Source: Spirogloea muscicola (taxonomy: Eukaryota; Streptophyta; Zygnematophyceae; Spirogloeales; Spirogloeaceae). Taken from it: a stretch of 31,801 nt of DNA. Under the pieces are notes generated by a model, which was given only the letters and a program-made list of their open reading frames with translations, searched no databases and was not told the origin of the DNA. A program made the translations under genes and the position numbers. Below, piece by piece: positions 1 to 8,430 of this stretch; positions within the stretch are counted from its first letter, which is position 1; each line of letters begins with the position of its first letter. The stretch covers positions 943,097 through 974,897 of the forward strand of contig WELB01000023.1 of assembly GCA_009602725.1 (NCBI GenBank). The letters run 5' to 3'.

Positions 1-151
1 CCGCCGCCCCGCGCCCCGGCGCCGAGCGCCGCCGCAGCCGCCGCCACGCTCAGTAGGCGCAGCCTTTCCCGGCCCCTTGGCCGTCCCGCCGCCGCCGCCG
101 CCGCGTACAGTAGGTGCAGCGTCTCCAAGCCTCTTGGCCGTCGTCGTGGCA

Positions 152-185
<34 letters not shown>

Positions 186-244
186 AGGGTCGCGCCGCGG
201 CGTGCGCCGCAGATCACGGGCGGTCGACCCACGGCCTCCCACCT
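1..244. repeat. GC-rich low-complexity sequence with (CCG)n
   Basis: This stretch is almost entirely CCG/GCC-type simple repeat, including an uninterrupted CCG run at about 149-185. Within it an imperfect direct duplication of about 60 bp is visible: the segments beginning near 48 and near 106 share the pattern CAGTAGG(C/T)GCAGC followed by CTTGGCCGTC. The open frames across it are poly-Ala, poly-Pro or poly-Gly products of the repeat, and I call no gene. It could be the 5' edge of a gene lying outside the window, but nothing here shows that. Confidence 0.6.
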
Positions 245-297
245 GATAACCCTAAACCCTAAACCCTAAACCCTAGCCCTAAACCCTAACCCTAATT
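245..297 (+). repeat. Telomere-type CCCTAAA tract (short, degenerate)
   Basis: About seven units of CCCTAAA, with two variant units (CCCTAG, CCCTAA), run without interruption. CCCTAAA on the plus strand is the C-rich strand of the TTTAGGG telomere used by land plants and by Chlorella. In this orientation the chromosome end would lie to the left. However, 244 bp of non-telomeric GC-rich sequence sits on that side, so the tract is either interstitial or joined to foreign sequence by assembly. It directly abuts a truncated copy of the dispersed repeat at 300. Confidence 0.85.
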
Positions 298-299
298 CC

Positions 300-490
300 T
301 CGACATCTTCTGTTGAGCAGCCTCAGGTCAGAGAATCTACAGTCTCCGGGTAGCGGGTGCCCTGGCCAAAGCCAGAGGCTGCGCGACCGGCACGCAGGCA
401 GACGCAACGAAGCGTGCCATTGACCGATGCAGCGAGACTGACGGGCGCATGCCACACACCTGAGCGAGAGAGCCTGCTGCGTCGAGGAAT
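300..490 (-). repeat. Dispersed SDLxLLTRGY repeat, copy 1 (truncated)
   Basis: On the minus strand this matches the copy at 690-880 along its length. Shared blocks on the plus strand include TGAGCAGCC(T/G)CAGGTCAGA (314 and 704), AGCCAGAGGCTGC, GCGACCGGCACGCAG and TGAGCGAGAGAGCC. The offset between the two copies is about 390 bp, so they form a head-to-tail pair. The motif end reads SDLRLLNRR here, without a stop codon. The roughly 120 bp lying beyond the motif in the second copy is missing and is replaced by the telomere-type tract. No intact ORF is present. Confidence 0.75.
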
Positions 491-574
491 GCGGCTGCTG
501 ATGTTGCAAGAGCGGCTGTGGAAGCCAGCCAGGTGCATACAGAGGAGAGGGTGTTCATAGAGAGGAGGGCATTT

Positions 575-885
575 CCGGTAATGGGCGATGGCTGTGATCG
601 GCCAGCCCAGGGACGAGAATGGACAAACTTCGAAGGGGTCAGAAAAGCGCGCCGAAGCACACAGCGATTGGAGTGGCCACTGGGTGCTCAATATCCCCTT
701 TTGAGCAGCCGCAGGTCAGACGCCTAGTCGTCGAGTAGCAGGTCCCCTGTCTGTAGCCAGAGGCTGCAGCCAAAGCGCGACCGGCACGCAGATGCAACGC
801 GTGTGCCATTGACCGCCGCAGCGAAACTGATAGGCGCATGCGATACACTTGAGCGAGAGAGCCCGCCGTTGACATTCATTTTTCC
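575..885 (-). repeat. Dispersed SDLxLLTRGY repeat, copy 2
   Basis: Minus-strand reading gives the family block RAGRALAAASG, then, after a one-base frame change, SDLRLLKRGY and a TGA stop (codons at 720-688). Beyond the stop lie the tail modules shared with other copies: a GACC/TTTGTCCATTC segment and the palindromic motif at 583-609 (GGCTG...CAGCC arms). Because the frame is broken within this copy it does not encode the whole conserved block today. It is similar to copies near 7.9, 20.8, 21.6 and 22.9 kb. Confidence 0.75.
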
Positions 886-3009
886 CCCTTGGCATCCTCT
901 GGACAGAGCGCTGCGCGCTAGCCCGTGCAGGAGCTCAAGTCTGCAAGGGCCGGAAGGTGCACAAAGCAGGATACCACTCTCCATGATCCGCATGTGGGGC
1001 TAGACAGCCTCTAGTCAACAATCAGATCAGAATGACTACCGGGCGGAAGAGCGTCGTCTGGCGGAATCCGGAGGCAACACCCAAGGTGCAGCCTGCCCGC
1101 AAGTGGACGGCAATGCCAAGGACCGCTGCTTAGAAATTAGAAATGGCAAGCCACACACGCACAACCGAGCCAGCAACCCGGCGGTGTCAAAGAGCCCCTC
1201 TTTTTTTCCTTCCCCCAACTAATGAGTTTCACGCCCTTGCAGCAGCCTCTGGCTTTCTTTCTCTGGCTTGACGCAGCCGAGTCGCTCTTCCTCCCATCAG
1301 CTCATCTGGCATCCTATTGCCCACACAATAAAGAGGCTGCCCTGAACATCATACATCAGCAGCATGTGAAGTGATGTTGTCCCCGCCATAAGCCTCGAGC
1401 CTCAGGCCTTTTCAGCATGCATGTGCACCAGAGAAGAGGGCAAAAGAAGACACGGGGGTCCAATAGTTTCAAGTCAATGAAGGAGGGGACGATCTCCGAC
1501 CCCAGATGAGATCCTCCACATTGTCCTAGGGGGCCACGTTAAGCACAGTAGATGTACTCCGCAATCTTGTATAAGGTTACAGTTGCAGCCCAATAGTCAC
1601 GCAATGCTGCATTCTAGAGGCAGTGCTTGCCTGACAATGGGAACACGGAAGCTGTGCGATCAGGAATGGCACAGTCCATTATTTGCTTATGGCAGCATAT
1701 TGGAGTGCTGCTGCACAGACACGGGAGCACCTGACGCATGGACAGGTACATACAGCGGCGTCAACTGTGACTCAGCTCTGTAAGGGCGGGGCTTGCTTGC
1801 CAACGCAGCCTGAGTCAAGGTGCGAGCATGATTTGGCTTGACTGCATGGGCAAGTTTATCGTCCATCCAACCTGTTCCGGTCTTGCTGCTTAAAAACCAC
1901 CGTCCAAAAGTGATGCTACATGAGACATGATACCCCCTCCGCACCTATCCTCACACCTTCTGCGCAACAATCTGTGACTTCATCCAAGTGTGATGGTGCG
2001 GAGCTGCCGCCCATTGCCACCATGACGAAAAGGGCACTACAATTGTGGTGCCGAGAAGCGTCCTGCTTAGGTCCCTCCTCGGCATCAGATGTTCATGGTG
2101 GGCAAGTGCTGCTCCACGTGGTTGAAGCCTTCCCAAGTCTTGGTCAGGCAATCCAAGGCAGAATCCTTAAACAACATTGACATCTCCCCCTCTCGGCCAT
2201 CCGCTTCTCCTCCTTCCAAACCGCGCTCCTTATTCTCCCTTTTAAGAGCCCAAGTGGTGCACACCTGTGGTTGACACGGAGTACCCTGCAGGAGCAAGCC
2301 AAGAGAGTTCCATCTCCTTCAGAGAACTGCTTGGGCTCTACCCAGCCAGCCATCACGTAGCCCTCATTTGACTACGTTGTAGCTTCTCTTACCACTGCAC
2401 TCACAGGAAGCCTGCTCTGACTCAATTGTTTGCGCACATGCTCGCAAAGTTGAATCCACCACCTGCATACCTTCAGAATAAAGATGTTTTCACCTTCAGG
2501 TCAGAAGCAGGTCTTGCAATGTAAAGTCAGGCCCCCAAGTGATGCTTGCGCAGTGCACATTGCCAAGGTTTTTGCAGCTGCAACATTCTGAGACTTCAGT
2601 AGCTCGTGCAACAGTGACGACAGGATACATGCAGAATGACAACCTGTCCGCCTACTGTGCTACCTTACGTCCGCAGCAATGCAACATAACTGGAAGCAGA
2701 AAGGTCACAAGATGCACATCAAGGGCTTACCTTGAGATGGAAGTCGTATTTGTTCTCTGCTTTCTTTAGTCAGCCACAACATCGAGCAGCTCATCTGACA
2801 GTCTGCGCTTCCTTGTGGGCAATGAACGACATTTGTCGGCCTTGTGCAGCGCAGCTGGCCGATGTGAGCAAATCTTCTAGCTCAAACAGCCACGTGTTGT
2901 GCCAGGCAGTCGGCAAGACATTTCATCTGATTGCTTGGTCATTTGCTAGGGAGGGGCTGTGAAGTCATTCTGTGATGGCCCCCTGGGGGCGTCTGCGAAC
3001 GCCGCTGAG
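886..3009. other. Gene-poor interval, nothing recognised
   Basis: No open frame on either strand shows a recognisable family motif, and none is long enough to stand out in this base composition. Candidate frames (for example 1920-2180 plus and 1687-1944 minus) are short and have no plausible spliced neighbours. GC content is visibly lower than in the repeat-rich left end. The right part presumably contains the 3' UTR and polyadenylation region of the minus-strand INTS3 gene, but I could not place them. I saw no tRNA-like cloverleaf and no array of short repeats. Confidence 0.5.
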
Positions 3010-6000
3010 CTAGCTACGGTCCCGCTGCGCCTCCGCTAGAGAATTGCCATCACCTCCCAATTCTGTATGCTCCTTGGCAGGGTCCAACCGCTGCATCCCA
3101 GACGGGCCACCTGCAGGTGGGCTGCCAGCACCTCCCAACAGATGCTCGCTTGGCTCCTGCTTCACAGGAGCTGACTCCACGACAGTGTCTTCAACCGGGC
3201 TCCGCTTGCGGTCAGAGTTGGCGCTCCAAACACCATTGGGCAAGTGCTCGTGCTCGCCGTCCTTCTGCACAGGCTCGGCAGCGGCGCTGGTCTTGCCCTT
3301 CGCCGACTGATGCTGCTGCAGCAGCGTCACCAGGAGAGCGCGGTGGCTGGAGGACCAGATGCTCAGCATGGCCGCTGGGACCTGGTCAAAGGAGGGCGGG
3401 AGACCCAGGACAAGCTCAAGGAGCTGCGGAGCTGGCGCGCGGCACCGCAGCAGGGACATGAAGCCGACAACCGCCTCACTGTCGACCTGGGGGCGTATGG
3501 CGGCGATGACTGTGGTGAGCAGCCTCAGCAGTGCAGGCAGGGGCCATCGCTGCACCTCCGCTGCAAGCAGCTGCCAGAACCACTGCTGCTCCAGCGACTC
3601 CCAAGCAAGCGAGCCCTTCACCAGGCGCGCCATATCCACGTCCTTACTGCCGCTTCCCACAATGGCGACATCGCCAACATCGACTCGGCACAGCAGGCGG
3701 CAGAGCTCGAGCGGGTCAAGCGCCGACAGAAGGAGGTGCACGACCTCCTCATTGCACATCGTGAGGTGTGGCAAGTACTTGAAAACTGCCGGCAGCACCT
3801 GCAGCAGCCGATATGTGTTCCACAGCAGGCACGTTCCCAGGTCCGTGAGCAGGAGCTGCTGCAAAGACGGCAGCTCTGGTACACCTGCTGCCTTGCTGTC
3901 GCCAGCACTGCTGCCGGCTGCAGCTTCGCTTTTGCTCTCGCCCTCCCTTACTGCTGCTGCGCTGGTTGCAGCGGCTGTGGCGCCTTTCCTCTTTCCTACG
4001 TCCCGAAGGAATTCCTCGTAAGCCCAGAAGGCATCGGCCACTGCCGCCCGGCCTCGCCTGTGCATGTCTGACAACGCGCCACCATCTCTGACCTCCTCCA
4101 GAAGCTCCTCTGCCAGCCGAGGCTGCTTTTCTTCGCCTCTTGGGCTGGAGCTTGACGTGCCAGCTGTGCTCCCGCTGGCCAACCTCTCTGCAGTAGTTGC
4201 GGCTGCACGGTCTACTTCGCTTTCTGTCTTAACCGGAGGGGATGGGGAAGCCTGTGCAACAGCTGGCAGCCCCGCTGGCTCGTCCTGCACAGCGCCCTTG
4301 CCGGGCTGCTCCAACTGTTCAGCACTGTCCGGCACCTCGACTCTTGTCACAAGCTCCCTCTTCGAGGTCTGCTCCAGCTCCTCAGCGACTCTTGCGACAT
4401 AACAAAGAAGCCGCGTGCTGACAGCAATGCCCTGCAGCAGATTGTTGCAGTCACAAGCAGCTGAGGAGGGCCCCTTAAACCCTTGCAGAACTTTGTGCAG
4501 ATTGCACTATCACATACTCTGGCAAATGGAAAGCAGTCTGAAGCCTAGGTCCTGCAGCTACAATCCCAAACATTTCATTGCAATGGCTCCTCAGTGCTCC
4601 AGAGTCAGACTACCTGCTGCTGCCAGGTGGCAAGCAACTGCCGCAGCTGCGAATTCCTTGTTGCCACGAAGAGCCGGAAGAGGGTGGAGGTTACAGACAT
4701 TATCTCGTCGCCATCGGGCATTTCCGTTGGCAGAGAGCGCAGTGGTGCACAGACCTGCACGCCCAATACAGCAAAGAAACTTGGCCAAGACGCAGGTACT
4801 CAAGCAGCACAAACCTTGGCCAAAATGGTACTCAAGTGAAACACAGTGAACAGAATCAAGGTAACCCCTACTGCAAGACTTATTGAGAGGCGAGGGTAGG
4901 ACTTGACCTCAGCCACTTCAGCAGAGAACCTATCTGCAAGCAGAAGGCGCTGATTACCTGATAGCCAGCTTTCGAGAACACCTCCTCCATTTGCTTCGCT
5001 ACATCAGGGGCGTACAGCGGGGACGATTCCGGCACGTGGTACTTCCTGCCATTCGAGCGCGTGTCCTCGTGGCCAACTGCCATCCTGGGCTGCTGGCGGT
5101 CTACGCCAGCAAGCCTGGGGGCGGCCACCACCAGCTCCAGCAGCTGCACCAGGGCATCAATGACCCCCTGCTGCGACCCGGCCATGGCTTTGGCCAGCCG
5201 GTCCAGTCTCTCGTGCAGGTCAGCGGCCTCATTGTCAGTGCTCAACTGCCGTTTCCGCTTGAGGCTCCCTGCCAATGAGACAGACGGAGCTTCTGGTACC
5301 GCGGCGGCCTTCTCAAGAGGTCCGTTGGTGTCCATGTTGCCCTCTGTTGGAGTACTTTGAGGTCCTGCATTTCTTGGCGACTTTACATGCTCCCCAGGCG
5401 TGGACGTGCTCGCATCCACCAGCAGCCTCGCGACACCTGTGTCCGGAGGCCTGCTTTCACCCTGCGCCAGTGTTGGCAGCGGAGCTGCAGGGCGCGGGCC
5501 AAGCTCGGGCCGGCAATGGGCCGGGAACGCCGCCTGAAGCTTTTCTCGCAGCTCGGGGTGCACCAGTGGGTTGGCGTATAGCGGCTCCAGTGACCGCACG
5601 ACGCCCTTGCTGATGAGGATGTCGATTGACGAGGCCACGCCGCGCTCGATGAGCTCACGCCGTGGTGGATCGAAGTGCTCAACGAGCAGGAACAGGAACT
5701 GCAAGGGGCTCACTCAGTCGGCTCCAATCAGTGTGCAGGTCACCAATCCTTCTTGTGGCAGAGGGAGGCGCTCATCCTACACATGCTGACTCTGGTGACA
5801 GGGAGCGCGCCTGAGCTCAAACCTCAAGAAGGGTGTGCGTGAGGTCCACGTATTTCGGGATTGAGTACACCATGAGGAGGATGGCTGGCTCAATATTCAT
5901 GATGTTGTCGGACGCGCCGAAGAAGAGCCAGTCAAAGAAGAGCGCCAGCTTGGCATTGGCCTCAACGTGTCCCGACTTGACGCACTTGAGGAGCCAGCCA

Positions 6001-7649
6001 ACGATGGCCCATCGCGGCACGATGTCCGACTGCAAGATAGCATTGGGCGGGTGGTGCGCACAGCAGATGTAGCGGATGAGATCGCTGACCAGCGACTCGC
6101 TCTCTGGCGTCGACAGGAAGCGCTGTGCGAACCACGTCTGGTAGCGCCGCTGGTTGCCCATGCGCACGTGCGTGAGCATGAAGATGAGCTGCGTCTCAGC
6201 ATCTGGTGTGACGCGCGACACGACGTAGCGCACGGGCGTGCGCGTAGCGTAGAGCTGCTCGAGGCCTGAGAGGGAGGGCGCTGTCGCCTGAAACGTTGCT
6301 GCGTTGCATAACAGGTCGCGCCAGATGGGCTCGAACTCTGGCAGGCCAGCAACGTCCTGCAGCAGCCGAATGAGGTCGCGGCCAATCGCAAGGCAGTCCT
6401 GAAAGTGCTCGCGCAAGAGATGGCAGCAGAAGGCGGCCTCGCTCTGCCGCAGCCGCTGCTCGTGCTTGGCTGCCGCGTGGTCCGGCAGGAGCCGCAGGTA
6501 CGCGAACAGCGCAGTGGTCGCAAGAGCTGGGAGGTCCAAGAGCCAAGCAAGGTTCGACTGAAATACTTCCAGCAGTTGTGATGCGAGCCAGACATTGGCT
6601 GCACTGAGGTCACCGCCAGCCACCTGACGGAGCATGGCAAGCGCCAAGGCCTCGGCGTCGGCCACGGCGAGGCCGACGAGCTGCAACCACAAGTTGCAAT
6701 CAGCACATGGTCCCTCGCTGACAGAGGATGTTGTCACTGAGGTCAATGCACTCCTTGACGAATTCAAGTAGTAGGACTATCCCTAGCTGGCCAAGATCAT
6801 CTAGCTTCTGTGGTCCTTCCCCTGCAAGCACTGCACTTGCTCAGGCTGGGACGGTCAGCGAAAGCATGGTCCTGCGTACCTGGCGGAACACCCACACAGC
6901 TTGCACACGTGCAGCCTCCAGCAGCTTTGGCCACTTCTGCACGACCAAGTCCTGCGATAGGGCAACAGAAATGCCAATGAGAGGCAAGGCCAAGGACCTA
7001 TCAGCAGCAGTTGTGGTCATGTGTCGTGGCTGGCCATTAACCTGGCAAACAAATGCGCATGCATGCAGGTCCAGTACATAAACTTCTCCTCTGCATCCGA
7101 ATGCACAGTTACTCTGCGGCGACGGAACGAGAGAGGTCCGGCCAGCACAGCAGTGACTGGTGCAGCCCGGAGCAACCCCTGAGCTGTCCAGCACTGTGAG
7201 CACTGCGACAGCGAGCGCAGCGGCAGGCCATGACATTGCAGGGAGCGCTTCAGCGGACCTTGAGCGCAGCGGCGGCGGCGGCGTAGCCGTCGCGCGTCAC
7301 CGAGGTGAGGTACCCGAAGAGGCGGGGCGCCGCGGCGGCGTCGGCGAGCGCGCCGTACAGCAGGCCCTGGGCGACGTGGCCGTGCGCGGCGGCGGAGCCG
7401 GAGACGCGCTCCTGGAGGGCGGCGTGGATGGCACCCTCGGACGCGCCCGGATCGCCGAGCACGTCCTGCAGGCGCAGCCACTGCGCCTGCAGCGCGCGCT
7501 CGAGCTCATCCGGCGGCTCGAATGGGCCCCGTGCAAGCAAGACACCGGCGCCAGGGCCCGCGCCGACGCTGCCGCCGCCGTTGCCGCCGCCGCCGCCGCC
7601 GCTGCTGCGTCGGTGCAATGCGGCGGCGGCAGCGGTGGCGCTGGGGCAG
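3010..7649 (-). CDS. INTS3: Integrator complex subunit 3 (INTS3; plant DSP3), 5' end unresolved
   Basis: Helical scaffold subunit of the nuclear Integrator complex (snRNA 3' processing and Pol II termination); in animals it also anchors the SOSS single-strand-DNA complex. Coding exons in order: 7649-7259, 6951-6880, 6680-5823, 5698-4958, and about 4370-3010 (TAG at 3010-3012). The first three introns are phase 0 and family spacing is kept; for example VWVFRQ runs straight into LVGLAV...LRQVAGGD. Hallmarks in order are TRDGY, RQVAGGD, IGRDLIRLLQDVA, PEFEPIWRDLL, SDLIRYIC, DIVPRWAIVGWLL, NAKLALFFDWLFFG, IEPAILLMVYSIPK, LVEHFDPPRRELIERGV, then the C-terminal helical part with LTDLGTCLLWNTYRLL. 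An acidic, low-complexity linker of roughly 200 residues lies between the two halves. About 1,150 residues are visible (family about 1,000-1,050). No ATG exists in frame upstream of the poly-Gly N-terminus, so a first exon is missing or lies upstream, beyond the repeat at 7671-8142. Confidence 0.93.
7560..7640 (-). repeat. (GCC/GGC)n tract encoding INTS3 poly-Gly
   Basis: Trinucleotide-rich stretches on both sides of 7605 encode a Gly-rich segment just before the first conserved INTS3 residues (PPDELERALQAQW). Human INTS3 also begins with Ala/Gly-rich sequence, so this placement is family-typical. Its length is probably variable between strains. Confidence 0.6.
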
Positions 7650-7670
7650 CTTTGGCAAGAGTGAGATAGA

Positions 7671-7827
7671 GAAGTGCGCGCCCGTAGAGAAGAGGGGCTG
7701 GCAAAGCGAGCCCAAAAAAGAATGGACAATGTCCAAAGCCAAAGAAAGAGGAGCCGGAAAAAGGACTACACTACAAAACACTGCAGAACACACAGACGAT
7801 GCAGAGGGAAGCTCAGTACCCACGAGA
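7671..7827 (-). repeat. Dispersed repeat tail, inverted partner; left 103-bp arm
   Basis: 7725-7827 is the reverse complement of 8040-8142 with about four mismatches over 103 bp. The left flank, 7671-7724, continues as family sequence: it closely matches 22195-22250 (GGGGCTGG, then ...AGCCCAAAAA, then GAATGGACAA). The segment is thus the tail of a minus-oriented copy placed head-to-head with the plus-oriented copy to its right. It ends about 20 bp from the probable INTS3 splice acceptor at 7650-7651, and its pyrimidine-rich minus strand runs into that acceptor. Confidence 0.8.
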
Positions 7828-8142
7828 GACATCTAATGAGCTGGGCCGTGCTCCCAATGGGCCGCTTGAGTCGCTGTGTGCTTTTAGCTCGATCCGGCTC
7901 CTTCGTCTGGCCGTATCGCTTCAACGCTCCCTTGCCCAAGCCGTCCACACGCGAGCAGGCCGCGCTATGGCCGCCGCCTCTGGGTCTCGGCGGAGTGCCT
8001 CTTTCCCTGCAGCGAGCTCCTCAGACCTGATGGTGCTCACTCGTGGGTACTGAGCTTCCCTCTGCATCGTCTATGTGTTCTGCAGAGTTTTGTAATGTAG
8101 TCCTTTTTCCGACTCCTCTTTCTTTGGCTTTGGACATTGTCC
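7828..8142 (+). repeat. Dispersed SDLxLLTRGY repeat, copy 3, with intact 84-codon ORF
   Basis: Plus-oriented copy whose last 103 bp form the right inverted arm. An ATG at 7799 (inside the left arm) opens 84 codons ending at TGA 8051-8053. The protein contains LQRSLAQAVH, AGRAMAAASGS, SFPAAS and SDLMVLTRGY. Other copies encode the same residues with different codons. The ORF could be a real small gene, but its N-terminal part is antisense to the end of another copy, which argues for accidental openness there. An unresolved base (N) at 8143 follows the arm immediately. Confidence 0.75.
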
Positions 8143-8143
8143 N
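8143..8143. other. Ambiguous base at the edge of an inverted repeat
   Basis: This is the only N I noticed in the window. It sits exactly after the last base of the right inverted arm and before a CGG run. Hairpin-forming arms plus a CGG tract are a difficult template, so the local join between the repeat pair and the ISA2 5' region should be treated with caution. Confidence 0.95.
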
Positions 8144-8430
8144 CGGCGGCGGCGGCGGAGCCGTGTGGCGTAGCTCGCCCCGCCGCACGGCGCGCTAGCT
8201 GCCAGCCGAGGGCCGCAGTGCCCTCCCCGCGATGCGGCGCTCATTCGCAGGTGATCGGCGGCGGCGATGGCCATTGGCAGTCACTGACGCTTCTCCTCTC
8301 GTTGGCCTCCGCTTTCCTGGCTGTCCAAGCGCTAGTTGAGCTCATCTTCTGGCCGCGTAGCTCCTCGAGGAGCAGCAGCTGCAGGTTCGGGCCGGCCTGC
8401 CTGCTGGCGGCGCTCGTCGGCGCGGCCTGA
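8144..8430. promoter_or_regulatory. Divergent INTS3/ISA2 5' region
   Basis: GC-rich region between the minus-strand INTS3 and plus-strand ISA2. A candidate first exon for ISA2 is ATG CGG CGC TCA TTC GCA G at 8232-8250, followed by GTGATC as donor. On the opposite strand an ATG at 8274 opens a short frame that could hold the missing INTS3 start. Neither is supported by homology. No clear TATA box is visible. Confidence 0.4.

Noticed and set aside
77-262. Poly-Pro/poly-Ala frame
   Set aside because: Translation of a CCG/GCC simple repeat.
1920-2180. 86-codon frame in the gene-poor interval
   Set aside because: No family motif, no splice partners, and competing frames of similar length on the other strand.
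3244-4071. Plus-strand open frame of 275 codons opposite INTS3
   Set aside because: Gln/Leu-rich shadow of the INTS3 last exon; the minus strand carries the conserved protein.
6725-6803. Possible extra INTS3 exon reading LDDLGQLGIVLLLEF
   Set aside because: Joining 6880 directly to 6680 gives exact family length and phase; the extra segment has no in-phase donor and breaks the alignment.
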